Shown piece after piece: positions 20,898-32,469 of a stretch of 64,000 bases of DNA. The stretch comes from Chaetomium olivaceum. Lineage: Eukaryota; Ascomycota; Sordariomycetes; Sordariales; Chaetomiaceae. Location of the stretch: assembly GCA_039881045.1 (NCBI GenBank), contig JAYWVB010000006.1, forward strand, positions 682,001-746,000. The letters run 5' to 3'. Position numbers and translations under genes: made by a program. A model generated the notes under the pieces. It saw only the letters and a list, made by a program, of their open reading frames with translations, searched no databases and had not been told where the DNA came from. Within the stretch, counting starts at the first letter, position 1. Each line of letters begins with the position of its first letter.

Positions 20898-22867
20898 TGT
20901 GGGAGAGATGGTTGTTGGTTGAGGTATGTTTGGTTTGGGTTTGGTGTCGATCAAAGTCGATGGTGTTGTTTGGGATTTCTGGCAAGCTGTGATGCGATGT
21001 TGCAGAAGGCAGGCGGGGAAGACTTGATTGAAGTGGTTGAAGGAGGGGAGAAGCGACAGAGGGAGGATCTAGCAGATAATATATACCTTTGCAGCTGCAG
21101 CTCGGGGGGAAGGGAGGGTGGCAAAGTTTTTGACCATGTCACAATGGTGGTGGAAGGGTCCCGGGAGCCTCAGTTCCTTTGTCTCATCTCGGAACGAATA
21201 AGAGGGCTCGGCTGCAGGATGGCGCTCCGGGGTACGGCAAAAGTCGGAACCCTTCGCAAGGCACACCAGCGTACTGGCTGCTGGGCGCAGGCCCCAGCAC
21301 AACTCCAGCACCGCGGGATGTGTCCTGAGACGGAAAATGTGGCTCGAGTATTTGGGGGTGGTGCGGCATGGCGGCTGAGAAGGTGCGAATGTGGTCTGCT
21401 GCAGTGCGCCTGCCTCCGCGACCTCAGGGATCATCGTAGCTTCCCCACGGCCTATCATGCACCCCGGATTGGTTGAACTGACAAGCTGCTTCCAATGAGA
21501 GGAAGCTATGAGGTTTAAACATTTGCTAAGTGGTATTCTGTGGGGGGAGCGCCGGTACTCTCCGCTGCCAACACTGATGACATCAGTGGGGGTTCAGTAC
21601 CCTGTCCGCACCTTGCTGTGCCTGCCTGCCGAGCCCCCGTCTGTCTCACGATCTTCATCAACACTGCCTTCAAAGTAAACAAAATGAATTTACTAGCGAC
21701 ACAATAGGAAATAGCTCACGGAGAACCATTTGAGCACTGAGACCCTGAATTTTTGTAACTTGGAGATCGACGGATTGTCAGTTCTTGAGCTTCGACGCCC
21801 GTTTTCGGATAGATGGACTGGCGAAACCAGCACGCCCCAAGACTCGGTTTTGCTGCCTCGAAGCCAGGCATTCTTTGCGCATTTGTTTTCAAGATGATCA
21901 ATTCTGACAGACGGTGTCACTCGTGCCACTGATTTCGTATCACATGCCCATTACGAACGTCGTCCGATTTTGCGGTTGCTCACGTGCCAGGGGATGACGT
22001 CGCTCGCGGACTTCGCAGGTCCCTGGAAAAACCGAGCCGAAAGACTCCGAAGAAAACACTCTGACCACAATTTTGAAAAGCGGGGCTGTTCCTGTGCAGA
22101 CTTGAACATCAAACACACACACAAAGACGGAAACTGGATCCACCCACGAACCCCACCTGACCTTGTCCGGGCTGAGGTCGCGCTTTCTGTATGCCACAGC
22201 CACACAGGCTCTTTCCACAACTGAAACTTGGGTGCACAAAAGACAAGAATGGAATGGGAACGGAAAGAACTCGCAAACAACCTGGAATGGACTCTTTGAG
22301 AAAGTGGGCTGCGATTCATGGCCGACGAGGGCACCAATTAAGTTCTATTCGTTACCCTATGAGTCTTCCCCGAACTGCCCGGCTGCCTCTTTCGGCAGTG
22401 GGTCCAAGGCGTTGTCTTGGGAGCTGCGGTCACTGGCCGGGTCGGATGTCAGACCGGCGGGACGGCCCCCCCGGCGTCCTCAACTGAGCACCTGTCGTCT
22501 TCAATCCGGCCGTGGCGCGGGAGGATGAGTCGTCTCCAAGGTTCGGAGAGCGGGGCTGCGCTGCCGCCTTACGGTCAATGGCCGAACCAAAGGCGGCTGC
22601 GTTGCCGAGTGTCGCAGAGAATGCCTAAAAGGCTGCCTCGGGCTTGGGCAGAATCGACATTGGAATTGACATCGAAACCCCTAGCTCAAAGTTAAATGCA
22701 TGTTGATTTCGACGACTAAAAGGGAATAAGAAGGTTGCTTCCTTCTCATGCACCCGGCCCAGCCATTCTTCTCCCGTTCGATCCGGTCTTGAATCACCAA
22801 CGAGTCAACGACAGTGCTCAAGTCAACATTACTGTTGTCGTAAGAAGAGAATCTGCAGATCGACGCG

Positions 22868-25305
22868 ATGGTTCTCACCAAGATAGTCGGCGGTTGCACG
22901 AGCCACGAGGCCGGTAATGCTTCGACACCGAACAATTTGAGCCTCCCTATTGGGCTAAAGAAGCCGAGCGACTCGCTCCGGCTCCAACTGCACCCCTTCT
23001 CATCAGAGCATGAGACGGGAGGGTTAATTGTTAAGATCCAACCGCCTAGGGAGCCCGAGGATGCCGACCTCCACCATGTTCCTTGCGACCTTGTGTTGTC
23101 CATCGACATCTCCGGCAGCATGAGAGACGAGGCTCCCGCGCCTTCAAAGCCTGGAGAGGAGGCGAGCGAGGATACCGGCTTGAGGATTATTGACCTTGTC
23201 AAACACGCGGCCCGAACTATCGTCGCGACGTTAGATTCCAGGGATCGCCTGGGCATTGTCACATTTACAAACCAATCCAAGGTGGGAATCCTTTCAAGTT
23301 TATACAATGATACTCTGCTAACTATATGTAGGTGCTCCAGTCCCTCATCCCTATGACGGACGAGAACAAAGCCAAGACCCTTAAGAATATCGAGGCAATG
23401 GAACCGTTTAGCTCCACGAACATGTGGCACGGCATCCGCGATGGTCTTGGCTTGTTCTCCGAGGCCGAAGGCAGCTCGACCGGCAGGGTACCCGCCCTGC
23501 TTGTTCTGACAGACGGCATGCCGAATCACATGTGTCCCCCGAAAGGGTATGTTCCCATGTTGCGGAGCATGGAGCCACTGCCAGCCACTATCCACACCTT
23601 TGGCTTTGGCTATGAACTCAGGTCGGGCTTGCTGAAGTCGATTGCTGAGGTCGGTGGCGGCAACTACTCGTTCATTCCTGATGCCGGCATGCTTGTGAGT
23701 CCAGAAACCCAAATACTTTACTTTCACATAAGCTAACCAACCCAGGGTACTGTCTTTATCCATGCTGTTGCTCATCTCCAGTCGACATTTGCCAACAAAG
23801 CCAAACTCCGCCTGACGTACCCGAGCTACCTCAAGCTTGAGGAGATGACAGGGGAAGCAGTCGGCAGGCAAGAGCCGGTTGAGCTGGAAGGCGACGTCCC
23901 GGAGCCCATGACCTCGTTGACAATTCCCATTGACAACATCCAGTATGGCCAATCTCGCGACATCTACCTCCGCTATGGCAACCTCGCAGCAATTATCCAG
24001 AAGGAGGTCGGAACTAATCCGCCTCTCGCCATCACCGCCGTCCTCGAATACCAGCACTTTACCCCGACTGTGCACCAAGCCGTCGCTCACCAAAGCCCTC
24101 TCGTTTCCACCCCATCCCTCGACCCCGCCGAGATCGCCCACCACATCTCCCGGGCCGCCCTCGTCGCCTTTCTCGCCACCCTTTCCCCCCTCAACGTCCA
24201 AGCCGAGCACGAACCGCTCAAACGCCCGCCCGCCAACTGCGCCAAACTCCTCCAATCCCTCGTCACCTCACTCCCCGCCTCCAAACCCCAATTCACCACC
24301 ACGACGGCACCAGGCCACGCCGGCTGCCGCTCGCTGCTCACCGACATCTGCGGCACGCCCACCCCGGACACCACCGACCCGTCCTCCTGGACTGGCCAGG
24401 TCGCGCTGGCCCTGCTCGACCAGACTTTCTACCACCGCTGGGGGCGCCACTACCTGGCCTCGCTCGCCGGCGCCCACGCCCGCCAGGCGTGCAACTCGTT
24501 CAAGGACGCCGGGCCCCTGCAGTATGGCGTCGACAGCCCGCTGTTTACGCGCTGCCGTGATCGCCTTGATAAGGTCTTTGATAGCCTGCCGCCGCCCGTG
24601 CCGCCTGTTCGTTCGAGCCGGAATGGGGGCCGGAAACATAATGTGCCTGTGTCGATGGCGAGGTATAATAATGTGGGGAATGGGTGCTTTGCGGGGTGCT
24701 CGCCGGTTTTGCTGGCGGGCGGGAAGGGGTCGGTGAAGATCAATAGGCTCAGGGCGGGGATGGAGGTGGTGACGCCTCGTGGGCCACGGAAGGTGGTGGC
24801 TGTGTTGCGGATGCCGGTGAGGAGGGCCGAGATGTGTCTTCTTGCACCTGCTGGGCTTCCTGGACAGAGAAAGAGCCGGTTGCTGGTTACGCCGTGGCAT
24901 CCGGTCGAGCTGCACCAGGGCGGCTCGTGGGTGTTCCCTAAGGATCAGCCGATGAGGCCGGTTAGGTATACTGGTGCGGTGTACTCGGTGTTGCTGGAGC
25001 GGGATGAGGAGGTCGATGCGCACGCTATCTTGGTTGGGGGCGTGTGGGGTGTTACCATGGGCCATGGTCTGACGAGGAACGTGTTCGGCAGACGGTCTGA
25101 CGTGAGGGCGCACGAGTTCTACGGGGCTTACGACAAGGTTAGCAGGGCGTTGGCAAGACTACCCCAGAGATCTGGCGGAGTGGCCCTGGGCGGGGGGCTG
25201 ACGAGGGACCATGTGACTAGTAAAGTCAATGGGTTCAGCACGGCTAGGGCGGAAGATGTGAAAACGCTGACAGCGAGAGAACGGAAGCGCGGCGTGTATG
25301 CCTAA
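22868..25305 (+). CDS. VWA-Vwaint-Vint (Hint-type) protein
   Basis: Three exons, 22868-23281, 23332-23694 and 23746-25305, phase-0 joins, 778 aa. Residues about 70-250 are a von Willebrand A domain with an intact MIDAS start (DLVLSIDISGSM, D80/S82/S84), LGIVTFTNQ and LLVLTDGMPN. About 290-480 matches the Vwaint linker: LTIPIDNIQYGQSRDIYLRY and the helical ARQACNSFKDAG. Residues from 570 form a Vint domain, a Hint relative of hedgehog and inteins: GNGCFAG (Cys573), VKINRLRAGMEVVTPRG, RLLVTPWHPVEL and TMGHGL. This order is known from a family of fungal and protist proteins with no settled function. The Hint nucleophile Cys and the TxxH-type His are present, so autocatalytic processing is possible but unshown. 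No signal peptide, so cytosolic. The gene assembles without a frame break. Confidence 0.85.
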
Positions 25306-26397
25306 AAGCTCGGTTGTTTGCTACTTAGTCAATCATTAGGTAGTTGTTACTTTCGGATTGGGTAGGTAGCGTTGGTTTACTTCACCAACATGCAATATTA
25401 TATTAGTCTGCCTCCCGGTATGATCCAGGCGAAAACTAGCACATCGTGATTGACGCACTGTGGTATTCTCATATGCTAGCTTTTTTGCTTCTTTTCCTTT
25501 AAAATTATTCGTTGCTCATGTCCTCAACCTCCCGTCTCTTAATATGACCCCTTACAGTAATTTGCTAAGTTGTTCTACTCTTAAGCGTGTAGGAGCATCG
25601 CTGGCAACAATATTGAACGAGGCTACACAGTAAGCTAAGCTAAAGTAATATGTCATGGTGGTTATGTTAAAACAAGCGGCCCACCTTGACCTACGCCAAG
25701 TTAATGGTGGTAAGTAAGGCGGTGGCTGTTTGGGTCCTAAACTTTGGGAACGGATTCTCCTCTGACTGAGAAGGGATTTAAGGGGAAAGTGGGGCAGTAG
25801 CAGATGGAGGGTACTTGACTTTTCAAGGGATCCTCTGAAATACGCATGGCTAGTCTCTTTGGCTTCAAACCGGCTTTGTTTGTTTAATGCTAGCTCGCCT
25901 GCGAGACAGAGAGCAGCTCATATACCTCTTGACTGCGTAGCTGACCACCAAACCGAGTGCCGAGGACGTGGAAGGGCACGTCTCGAACACTGAATGAACG
26001 AGCGCTCAGAAGGATATTTACGTCCTTATTAAAATGGAAATGACGTAAAAACTCAAGTTGACCACTTCAAAGATCTCGACTTTGGACCGCCTTGTAAGAA
26101 ATCGAGGCGATTGAACGCCATGTTGAAGGCTCGAGTTTGGCTGCGGTTGGCAAAGACGCAGCCGGCGACAGCTGACAGACAGCTGAAGCCCCGCCTCGAT
26201 TGCGACTCGAATTGTGGCTGCCCCACCATGGCTGATTTTGGCGGATTGGCCCCACACACGCCTTCATAGGGTTTCCAAGCCCTGCCAAAATTTTGGGAGC
26301 TTCCCCAAGCGAGCGACCTCCAAATTGCCAACTGCTTCACGACCGGTGATTTATTCGACAACCAGAGGGACCGAGGGCTTGATCCACAACCGGCACA
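25306..26397. other. Intergenic upstream of the eL13 gene
   Basis: About 1.1 kb, AT-rich in its first half. It carries the promoter of the ribosomal protein gene. The long minus-strand frame 26053-26781 overlaps eL13 exons antisense and is not a gene. Confidence 0.5.
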
Positions 26398-27392
26398 ATG
26401 GTGAGTGCTATGCTGCTCTCGCGATGGCAGATGCGATTGCGCATGCTGTTTATTTCTGCGACCTCTTACTGATGCATTTTCGGCACACAGGCGATCAAGC
26501 ACAACCAGACGATTCCCAACACCCGTGAGCACGACCTGGCGGCGATGACGAGTATTTTGTGCGGAGGACGAGGACGCTGACGCGAAATTATCAGACTTCC
26601 GCAAGCAATGGCAGCGGCGTGTGCGGTGCCACTTTGACCAGGTTCGTGATATCGGGAGGCGGACGACAACCGAGATAGACCACAATTCTGACCTGTGATG
26701 GAAATAGCCCGGCAAGAAGGTCACCCGCCGTTTGGCGCGCCGCTCGAAGGCCGCCGCGGTCGCCCCCCGCCCGGTTGACAAGCTCCGCCCGGTCGTCCGA
26801 TGCCCGTTAGTTTACCCCGAAGATTTAATCGTGGAGGTTCCCGAATCTAATCGAGATTCACAGCACCATCAAGTACAACCGCCGGACACGCCTCGGCCGT
26901 GGCTTCACGCTGGCTGAGATCAAGGTACGAAGATATGAATTTGGGACTGGCGCCTGGGATGAATTCGGGCACGGGATTCTAACATCAAAATAGGCTGCCG
27001 GCATCCCCAAGCACTATGCCCGCACCATCGGTATCTCGGTCGATGCCCGCCGCCAGAACCTCTCGGAGGAGGGCCTTGCCGCCAACGTTGAGCGCCTGAA
27101 GGAGTACAAGGCCCGTCTCATCGTCTTCCCCCGCAAGTCCAACAAGCCCAAGAAGGCCGATACCCCCAAGGACCAGCAGACCGCCGAGACCACACAGCAA
27201 ATCCGCGCCTCGTTTGGCGTCGTGCAGCCCATTGCCGCCGGCCTCAGCGAGATCTCCAAGAGCGAACTGCCCAAGAACGTCGAGGGTGGTGCCTACCGTG
27301 CCCTCCGGAACGCGAGGTCGAACGCCCGCCTGCAGGGTGTCCGCGAGAAGCGGGCGAAGGACAAGGCCGAGGCCGAGAACGCCAAGAAATAG
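26398..27392 (+). CDS. RPL13: 60S ribosomal protein eL13
   Basis: Six exons: 26398-26400, 26491-26524, 26595-26641, 26708-26805, 26864-26924, 26994-27392; total 213 aa, the usual fungal length. Exon 1 is only the ATG, followed at once by GTGAGT. The assembled protein begins MAIKHNQTIPNTHFRKQW and contains CHFDQPGKKVTRRLARRSKA, LRPVVRCPTIKYNRRTRLG, RGFTLAEIKAAGIPKHYAR, TIGISVDARRQNLSEEGL and a Lys-rich tail ending AENAKK. These are the conserved blocks of eL13, a structural protein of the large cytosolic subunit. All splice sites are GT-AG with consistent phases, and there is no break. Clustering of introns at the 5' end is usual for fungal ribosomal protein genes. Confidence 0.95.
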
Positions 27393-27726
27393 AGGGTTTT
27401 TGGACGGGTCGGTGGCGACGGGTAGGACGGTTCCCGGTGTTCGTTTGGCTGGTCTGGTCTGGTCTCGCTTTCTGCTTTTCCTGGTAACCCCGGGCGAGGA
27501 ACATGGATTCCCTCTGCTGTGGCCGTGTAGTTTCGGGGACTTGCGCCAGGACAGGGTTCAGAAAGTTTACACGCATCATAGGGATTTGCTAGCATCGCAA
27601 ATGAATGGACAGGAAAAAGCATGACTGATGGCCAAGTAAGCCGTGTCTGGTGTTGGGGTCTAATTGACTGGTTTATGCTATGATGCTTCGATGCATTGCA
27701 CTATCTCCATGGGACATGTCTTGCTT

Positions 27727-30203
27727 TTAGTTATGGTCTCGGTCCTGAGCCACCAACTCGGCGCCCTTGTTAAGGACCGCTTCGAGGGGCCTTCTCAGAG
27801 TCGACAGCTCCTCGGGAAAGTGTCTCAGCAGTTCCGCAACCAGCACCATTCCGTTCTCTCGGTCCATCTTGGCCACCGGCACAGCAAGACCACCAACCTG
27901 CTGCGGCTCTAGCGATAACTTTTCCATAGTCACCCCTCCATCCTCCTCCTTTTTTCCTGTTTCATCACCCCCATCCTCCACCACCTCCCCAACAACACCC
28001 GACGCAGCCGTAAACGCAGCCACCAACTCTTCCACCTCGGCCGCCCCCGACCCTGACCCTGACCCTGACCCAGACCCAGACCCCGACGCGGCGGTAATCG
28101 TCTCCGCCAGCGCCCGCCACGCCTCTCACCACCACCACCACCACCACCACCGCCCTCCTTCCCACGAGAGGGCTGCAGCACCTCCAGCGCGGCGCGCGCC
28201 CCTTCCTTGTCGCCCGCGCGGCTCATCAGCGCCAGCACAAAGATGGTCTCGGAGCGCAGCGCGGGGAAGCGGGTGTTGGTGAGGAGCAGGCGGAGGGAGG
28301 GGGTTATGGTGGAGGCGGCGTGCGCGGTGCGGAAGCGCGTCAGGGCTGCGTTGGGGCGGCTGGCGCTGCTGCTGGTGCTGGTGTTGGTGTTGGTGCTGGG
28401 CGTGTTTGGGGTTTCGGCTGGGATTGGGGGCGTGGTTTCCTCGGGTCGGGCTGGTTGAGTTGGTTCGGCTGGGGGGGATTGCCAGGTCCAGGATGGGTCG
28501 AGCAGATGATCTGTGGTGGGCTGGGAGTGCAGGGCGCGGGCGACGAGGCTGGCTGCGCGGGCGGCTTCGATCTTGATGGGTTCTTCGTCGGCGGAGGCGG
28601 CGGTCGAGACGAGGAGGGCGAGGTTGCTGCTGGTTGGGGGGGTGGGCGTGCAGATGTGGCGGATGTTGGCAGGGCAGTTTGCGAGGAGGAGGCGGGTGAG
28701 GGAGACGGCGGTGAATTGGAGTTGGGGTTGTGTGCGGGTTGAGGTCCACAGGAGCGGGAGGAGGCCGTTGACGGGGTTGAGAAGGGCGGCGCCGAGTGTT
28801 GGTTTGTTGGCCTGTGGAATCGCGAAGTTTTTGAGAAAATGGAGGGCTGCGTGGGTCAGTTGGAGAGGGGGGGCCGGGGCTTTGACCTTTCGAGGTTGGA
28901 GAGTCGGAGGGATGGCACGGGTAAGGATGTCGATTAGAGGCTCTTGGACGCGTGGGAGAAGCGCCGTGCTGGACTCGTCAGAGCGACTGAGGTTTCCGAG
29001 CGCCAGGCATGCTGCTGCTTGCAAGTTGGGGAGGTTTGCTGATGCCAGCCAGTCCACTAGCGTCTGGACAGTTTTGCTGTCGAGAGGGTAAGTGGCTTTG
29101 AAGTCAGGGATATCGGAGATATCGGCGAAGATGGTGAGGAAAGCCCCTTCAACTTGCTTGAGTTGGGTAGCGGCATCGGTGTCCGCGTTTGCTGCATCGA
29201 AGCGGGTATACAACTGATGAAACGCCAACTGCAGGAGTTCGATGCCTCCGTTCTTCACAAACACTGGCTGGAAATCTCCAAACGTCAGGTACGCCAAAGC
29301 CGGTGCGCAGATCTCCATGAACGTGTCGAGGTCGGCATCGTACTTCTCACTGGTTGCCAGGCCGAGGAGGAGAGTGGACGTATTCCGGTTGGCAACCTTG
29401 GGTTCATTGTCTAACATCAATGAGCTAGATGTTGCCAATCAACATGTTGTGGGATTTGCTTGCCTTGGTTGCTGAGGAATTCCAAAATTGTCATGATATG
29501 GCTGAGAGAGTTTAGACATGATGACAGCCTATCACCCGAGATAAGGTCAATGAGCACTTTGCTCAGACCAGCTTCTGACGCTTGCTCCTGGGCAGGTTCT
29601 GCTATTGAGTTAGCAGTGTATACATACAGTAGGGGCTGTGTCGTCTCTTACTGTAGTCAACACAGATGTTCAGAGCCGCAGCTATGGCGAATGGAAGAAG
29701 ACCGTCCTCTTTCGGGTCTTTGATGATGTCCATGACGAAGCTGCGGAGTGCCCCGGAACTAACAACCCGGGCTCGGTTCTCATCTAAAATCTATCTATCA
29801 GTTCTATGGCTAACCAACCCCCGCGTCTGATATTCGCCTTACCGCAATCTGCACAAGCATTGCCAACGAGGCGGAGAACCTGCTTGTTCAGAGGGTGCTG
29901 GGGTCCCTTTTTGACGGACACGGCAGAGAGGACGAACTCTAAGAGTCCAGACTCCCCAAGGGGGGGTCTCCAAGATGCTGAAATAAGGGGTTCAGTTCCA
30001 GCCTTGTAGTAGCCAGATTAAACCATGCGATCAAACTCACCATCTCTCGCTCCATCGGCAAGCTTCTCAACAATAGCAACTAGGCTGTCTTCACTTTCTT
30101 TCTGGAGTCCTAGAAAGACCTCCTTTAACTGAGCGGTACGGTCATCTTCACCGCCATCCTGACCGCTAAGTACGGCCGAAACCTTTTCTGGTGTCCAACT
30201 CAT
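27727..30203 (-). CDS. SmgGDS/RAP1GDS-like armadillo guanine-nucleotide exchange/chaperone protein; C-terminal frame break
   Basis: Five exons: 30203-30041, 29977-29843, 29783-29652, 29598-29464 and 29410 onward. Assembled start MSWTPEKVSAVLSGQ leads into armadillo-like helices (LLEFVLSAVSVKKGP, LRLVGNACADC, LPFAIAAALNICVDY, LNSLSHIMTILEFLSNQ, LQAAACLALGNLSRSDESS). This is the SmgGDS family, which binds small GTPases with polybasic tails and aids their prenylation, membrane traffic or exchange. The intron before exon 5 has a GC donor (G|GCAAGC). As written the last exon runs out of frame after a poly-Gly tract (stop at 27930). One extra base near 28125 restores a frame with LAETITAASG, a Gly-Ser linker and the family-like C-terminus MDRENGMVLVAELLRHFPEE ending at 27727. 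Length would be about 749 aa restored, 681 as written. Confidence 0.75.
28049..28151. repeat. Microsatellites in the SmgGDS-like gene: hexamer run and CAC run
   Basis: 28049-28086 is a run of the hexamer gaccct/gaccca encoding alternating Gly-Ser on the minus strand in the frame of the C-terminus. 28127-28151 is a run of about eight CAC triplets that reads poly-Gly in the upstream frame. The frame break of the gene lies beside this second run. Confidence 0.8.
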
Positions 30204-30742
30204 TGGGGATTTTGTTAGCAGTTAATGAGCTTTTGTTTTACCTATCAGCAGCAGCCCACCCCGCTTTTGTTGTTTGGGTGGTTTGCAGTTGTTTAGCAGA
30301 TCGTTGGCCGAGGTCCAGGGAGCCCAAGACGGCTGTTACACTGATATCCCGTGAAGAGCTCAAATCGACCAGGCGGTGGTTGTTGTTGAAGTGTTGAAAG
30401 TTAATAAATGTAATTCGACTGTGGTTGTTCAGGAACCCCACTCAGGCTGTCGGTCTGGAGCGCTGGTCCAACCCTCGACTGGTAATTTATGCATCCACTG
30501 TTAACCCTGAGCCAACTCCCCATCCGCGATGAGAGTTGCCTTGGACTGAACATCTCGTCAACAGTCATGGGAAACAACAGTACACTTCCGGGCCACGAAA
30601 AAAAAGGGGAAATAATTGCCAACAAGAGAAAAACGACGCCAAGCCCGTCCATAAGCGCATGATATTGTCTACATGATAAATGATACACGGGATCAACACA
30701 GTCCCGGCCATGGCATGTACAAGGCCCTTAGCAACCATTCTC
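30204..30742. other. Intergenic between tandem minus-strand genes
   Basis: About 0.54 kb. It combines the promoter of the SmgGDS-like gene with the 3' region of mL50. No supported gene. Confidence 0.5.
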
Positions 30743-32076
30743 CTAAGTCCTTCCCTCGATCCATTTCTTCTCGACCGGGGGGCCGTAGTCGCCCGTGCCA
30801 AGAACGGGCAAATCGCGCTTCTCCAGCTCCTTGACGATGAGCTTCCAGCGACCCACCATCTGCTCCTTATCGATCGGCGTCACTCTCCTGGGGAAGACAC
30901 GGACGTTGGGCAGGTCCTTGAAGACGGCCTTGGTCTCGATCAGCTCGGCGAGCTTCTTCGGCTTCTCTGGTGCGACGAGCTGCTGCAGGAGGCCCTCGAT
31001 GGTGTGGGTCATGACCAGCTTGCCGTCGGGAATGCGGTGTCCTGTCAGTTGCAGAATCCGCTTGGCGGCCTGTGGTGCTGTGTCAGTATTTTAAGCATGT
31101 AAACGGCGGGTCACAAAACTGACATAGAACTTGACCACCGGATCCCTCAACTCAGCCTTCTTCCACTCCTTATTCCACGTCCCGATAAAGGTCTTGGCAA
31201 CTTGGGGAGTGAGTTTCGGTGCGGGCGGTGTTTGCTTCGCTTCGACTTCTGGCGCCGCAGCCTCGGTGGCCTCCACAGCTTCCGCCGGCTCGTCCTCCGC
31301 CAGCGCCGCCGGCACCTGCTGCAGCCGGTCCCTCGCCAACACCACAGCCGACTTGAGCACGCTCCACACCCTCACCCAGTCGGCAGAATCCTTCAGCGTA
31401 GCAGTCCCATCCGGACCAGCAACCACCTCAGCCCGCACAATCTTCCCCAGCCGGTCCGAGCCATCAGCATGCGCAAACAGGCGATCAACAGCCTTCCTCT
31501 TCTCGGCGCCCGCAAACCGCGCAACCACAAGCGCCTCGACAATCGCCCGCTTGGCCAGCACCTCGAGCACGGCCGGGTCGGTGACGCGCTCGGCGGGGCG
31601 GCCGAACGGCGTGACCACCGACCGCACGAACTCTGCCGCGCCACCCTCGCTGCCCCAGTGTGCCGGCTCGTCCCACCAGCCGCTGGTGCCGCCCACCTCC
31701 TCGAGCCCTTCGGCGGTCTCTGCCGGCCGGTAGGCGGGGTCGGCGACCTCGGTGGGGTCCGGGGCGGTGGTGACGCCGCGCGGGTAGACTAGTTGGGTTT
31801 GGGGGGGGGGCCGATCGGAGAGAGGTACTCGGCCTCGTAGGCTTCGTAATCTTCGGTGGTGGCTGGGGTTTGCGGTTCGGTTTGGGGTTGGGAGGAGCGG
31901 AGGGGTGTCGTGGAGAGGTATCGGCGGGTCGGTGTGCTGTACACTCTCGGAGTCGGAGGGGGAGTCGAGGTCGAGGCGAGGGTTGCTGCGGCGGGTGCAC
32001 GGAGAGCACCGGATGGTATTGACGACGGGACGATGCCCGCCGATGCGGCCGCCCGTAACCTGGGTACACGACGCAT
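30743..32076 (-). CDS. Mitochondrial large-subunit ribosomal protein mL50; frame break at a C10 run
   Basis: Exons 32076-31124 and 31069-30743 (54-bp intron, GTCAGT...CACAG). The N-terminus MRRVPRLRAAASAGIVPSS is an Arg-rich mitochondrial presequence. The C-terminal half has FIGTWNKEWKKAELRDPVVK, AAKRILQLTGHRIPDGKLVM, LPNVRVFPRRVTPIDKEQM and ELEKRDLPVLGTGDYGPP, which matches fungal mL50 (yeast MRPL13-type). In between, the frame ends at a stop just after a ten-C run (plus strand 31801-31810, G). With eleven C the reading continues PPPQTQLVYPRGVTT into the rest of the protein, giving about 426 aa. An essential mitoribosome gene is unlikely to be dead, so a one-base undercount in the run is the best explanation. 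Confidence 0.75.
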
Positions 32077-32469
32077 GTTGGTATGTGGGAAAGACAACTC
32101 AATTGGCGGCGTGTTGAGGTTGGCGTGCTCTCGTGCCGCGGGCCGCGAATAAGTGAGCTCCAGCCAAAATTTCTGGACAGAGGGTTCCCGCAAGACAAGG
32201 TGGGGCTGCCAGGGGTGAGCCACAGATTCCGGCAAATGGGAGTGGCTTGGCCGACCATGCCCGCTGCCCCAAGCCGCCCTTGGACCAAGGTCAAAAAACT
32301 TTGGCTTGGCATTGGATGATCCAAGAGGTCGACGACCAAGCTCCAGGTTTTGGAGGGGGGAAAAGCTCGGAAGCTTCCACCCACACCGGCATTGCCACCG
32401 TCTCAACCTCTGGATGCACCAGGGAACCACGTTATTCTCCCCGACGAGATTTAAGGATAGAACGTGACC
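32077..32469. other. Divergent promoter between two mitochondrial-protein genes
   Basis: 393 bp shared by mL50 (minus) and the COX14-like gene (plus). No supported gene. Confidence 0.5.

Larger units (their letters stand above)
18473..22867. other. 4.4-kb gene-poor stretch, AT-richer
   Basis: Apart from the mini-ORF at 20796-20897 and the 71-bp duplication, both listed separately, no domain-bearing frame is found. Composition between about 19100 and 20450 is clearly more AT-rich than the coding neighbours. The 20443-21476 part is GC-richer and contains long open frames on both strands without recognisable domains. It looks like eroded or non-coding sequence, and I cannot name a transposon in it. 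Confidence 0.45.

Noticed and set aside
18473..22867. Decayed transposon in the gene-poor stretch
   Set aside because: No terminal repeats, transposase or reverse-transcriptase remnants could be recognised by eye; a repeat search would be needed.
22681..24255. 524-codon minus-strand open frame
   Set aside because: It is antisense to exons and introns of the VWA-Vint gene and shows no domain; the plus-strand reading is clearly conserved.
24268..25113. 281-codon minus-strand frame
   Set aside because: Antisense shadow of exon 3 of the VWA-Vint gene.
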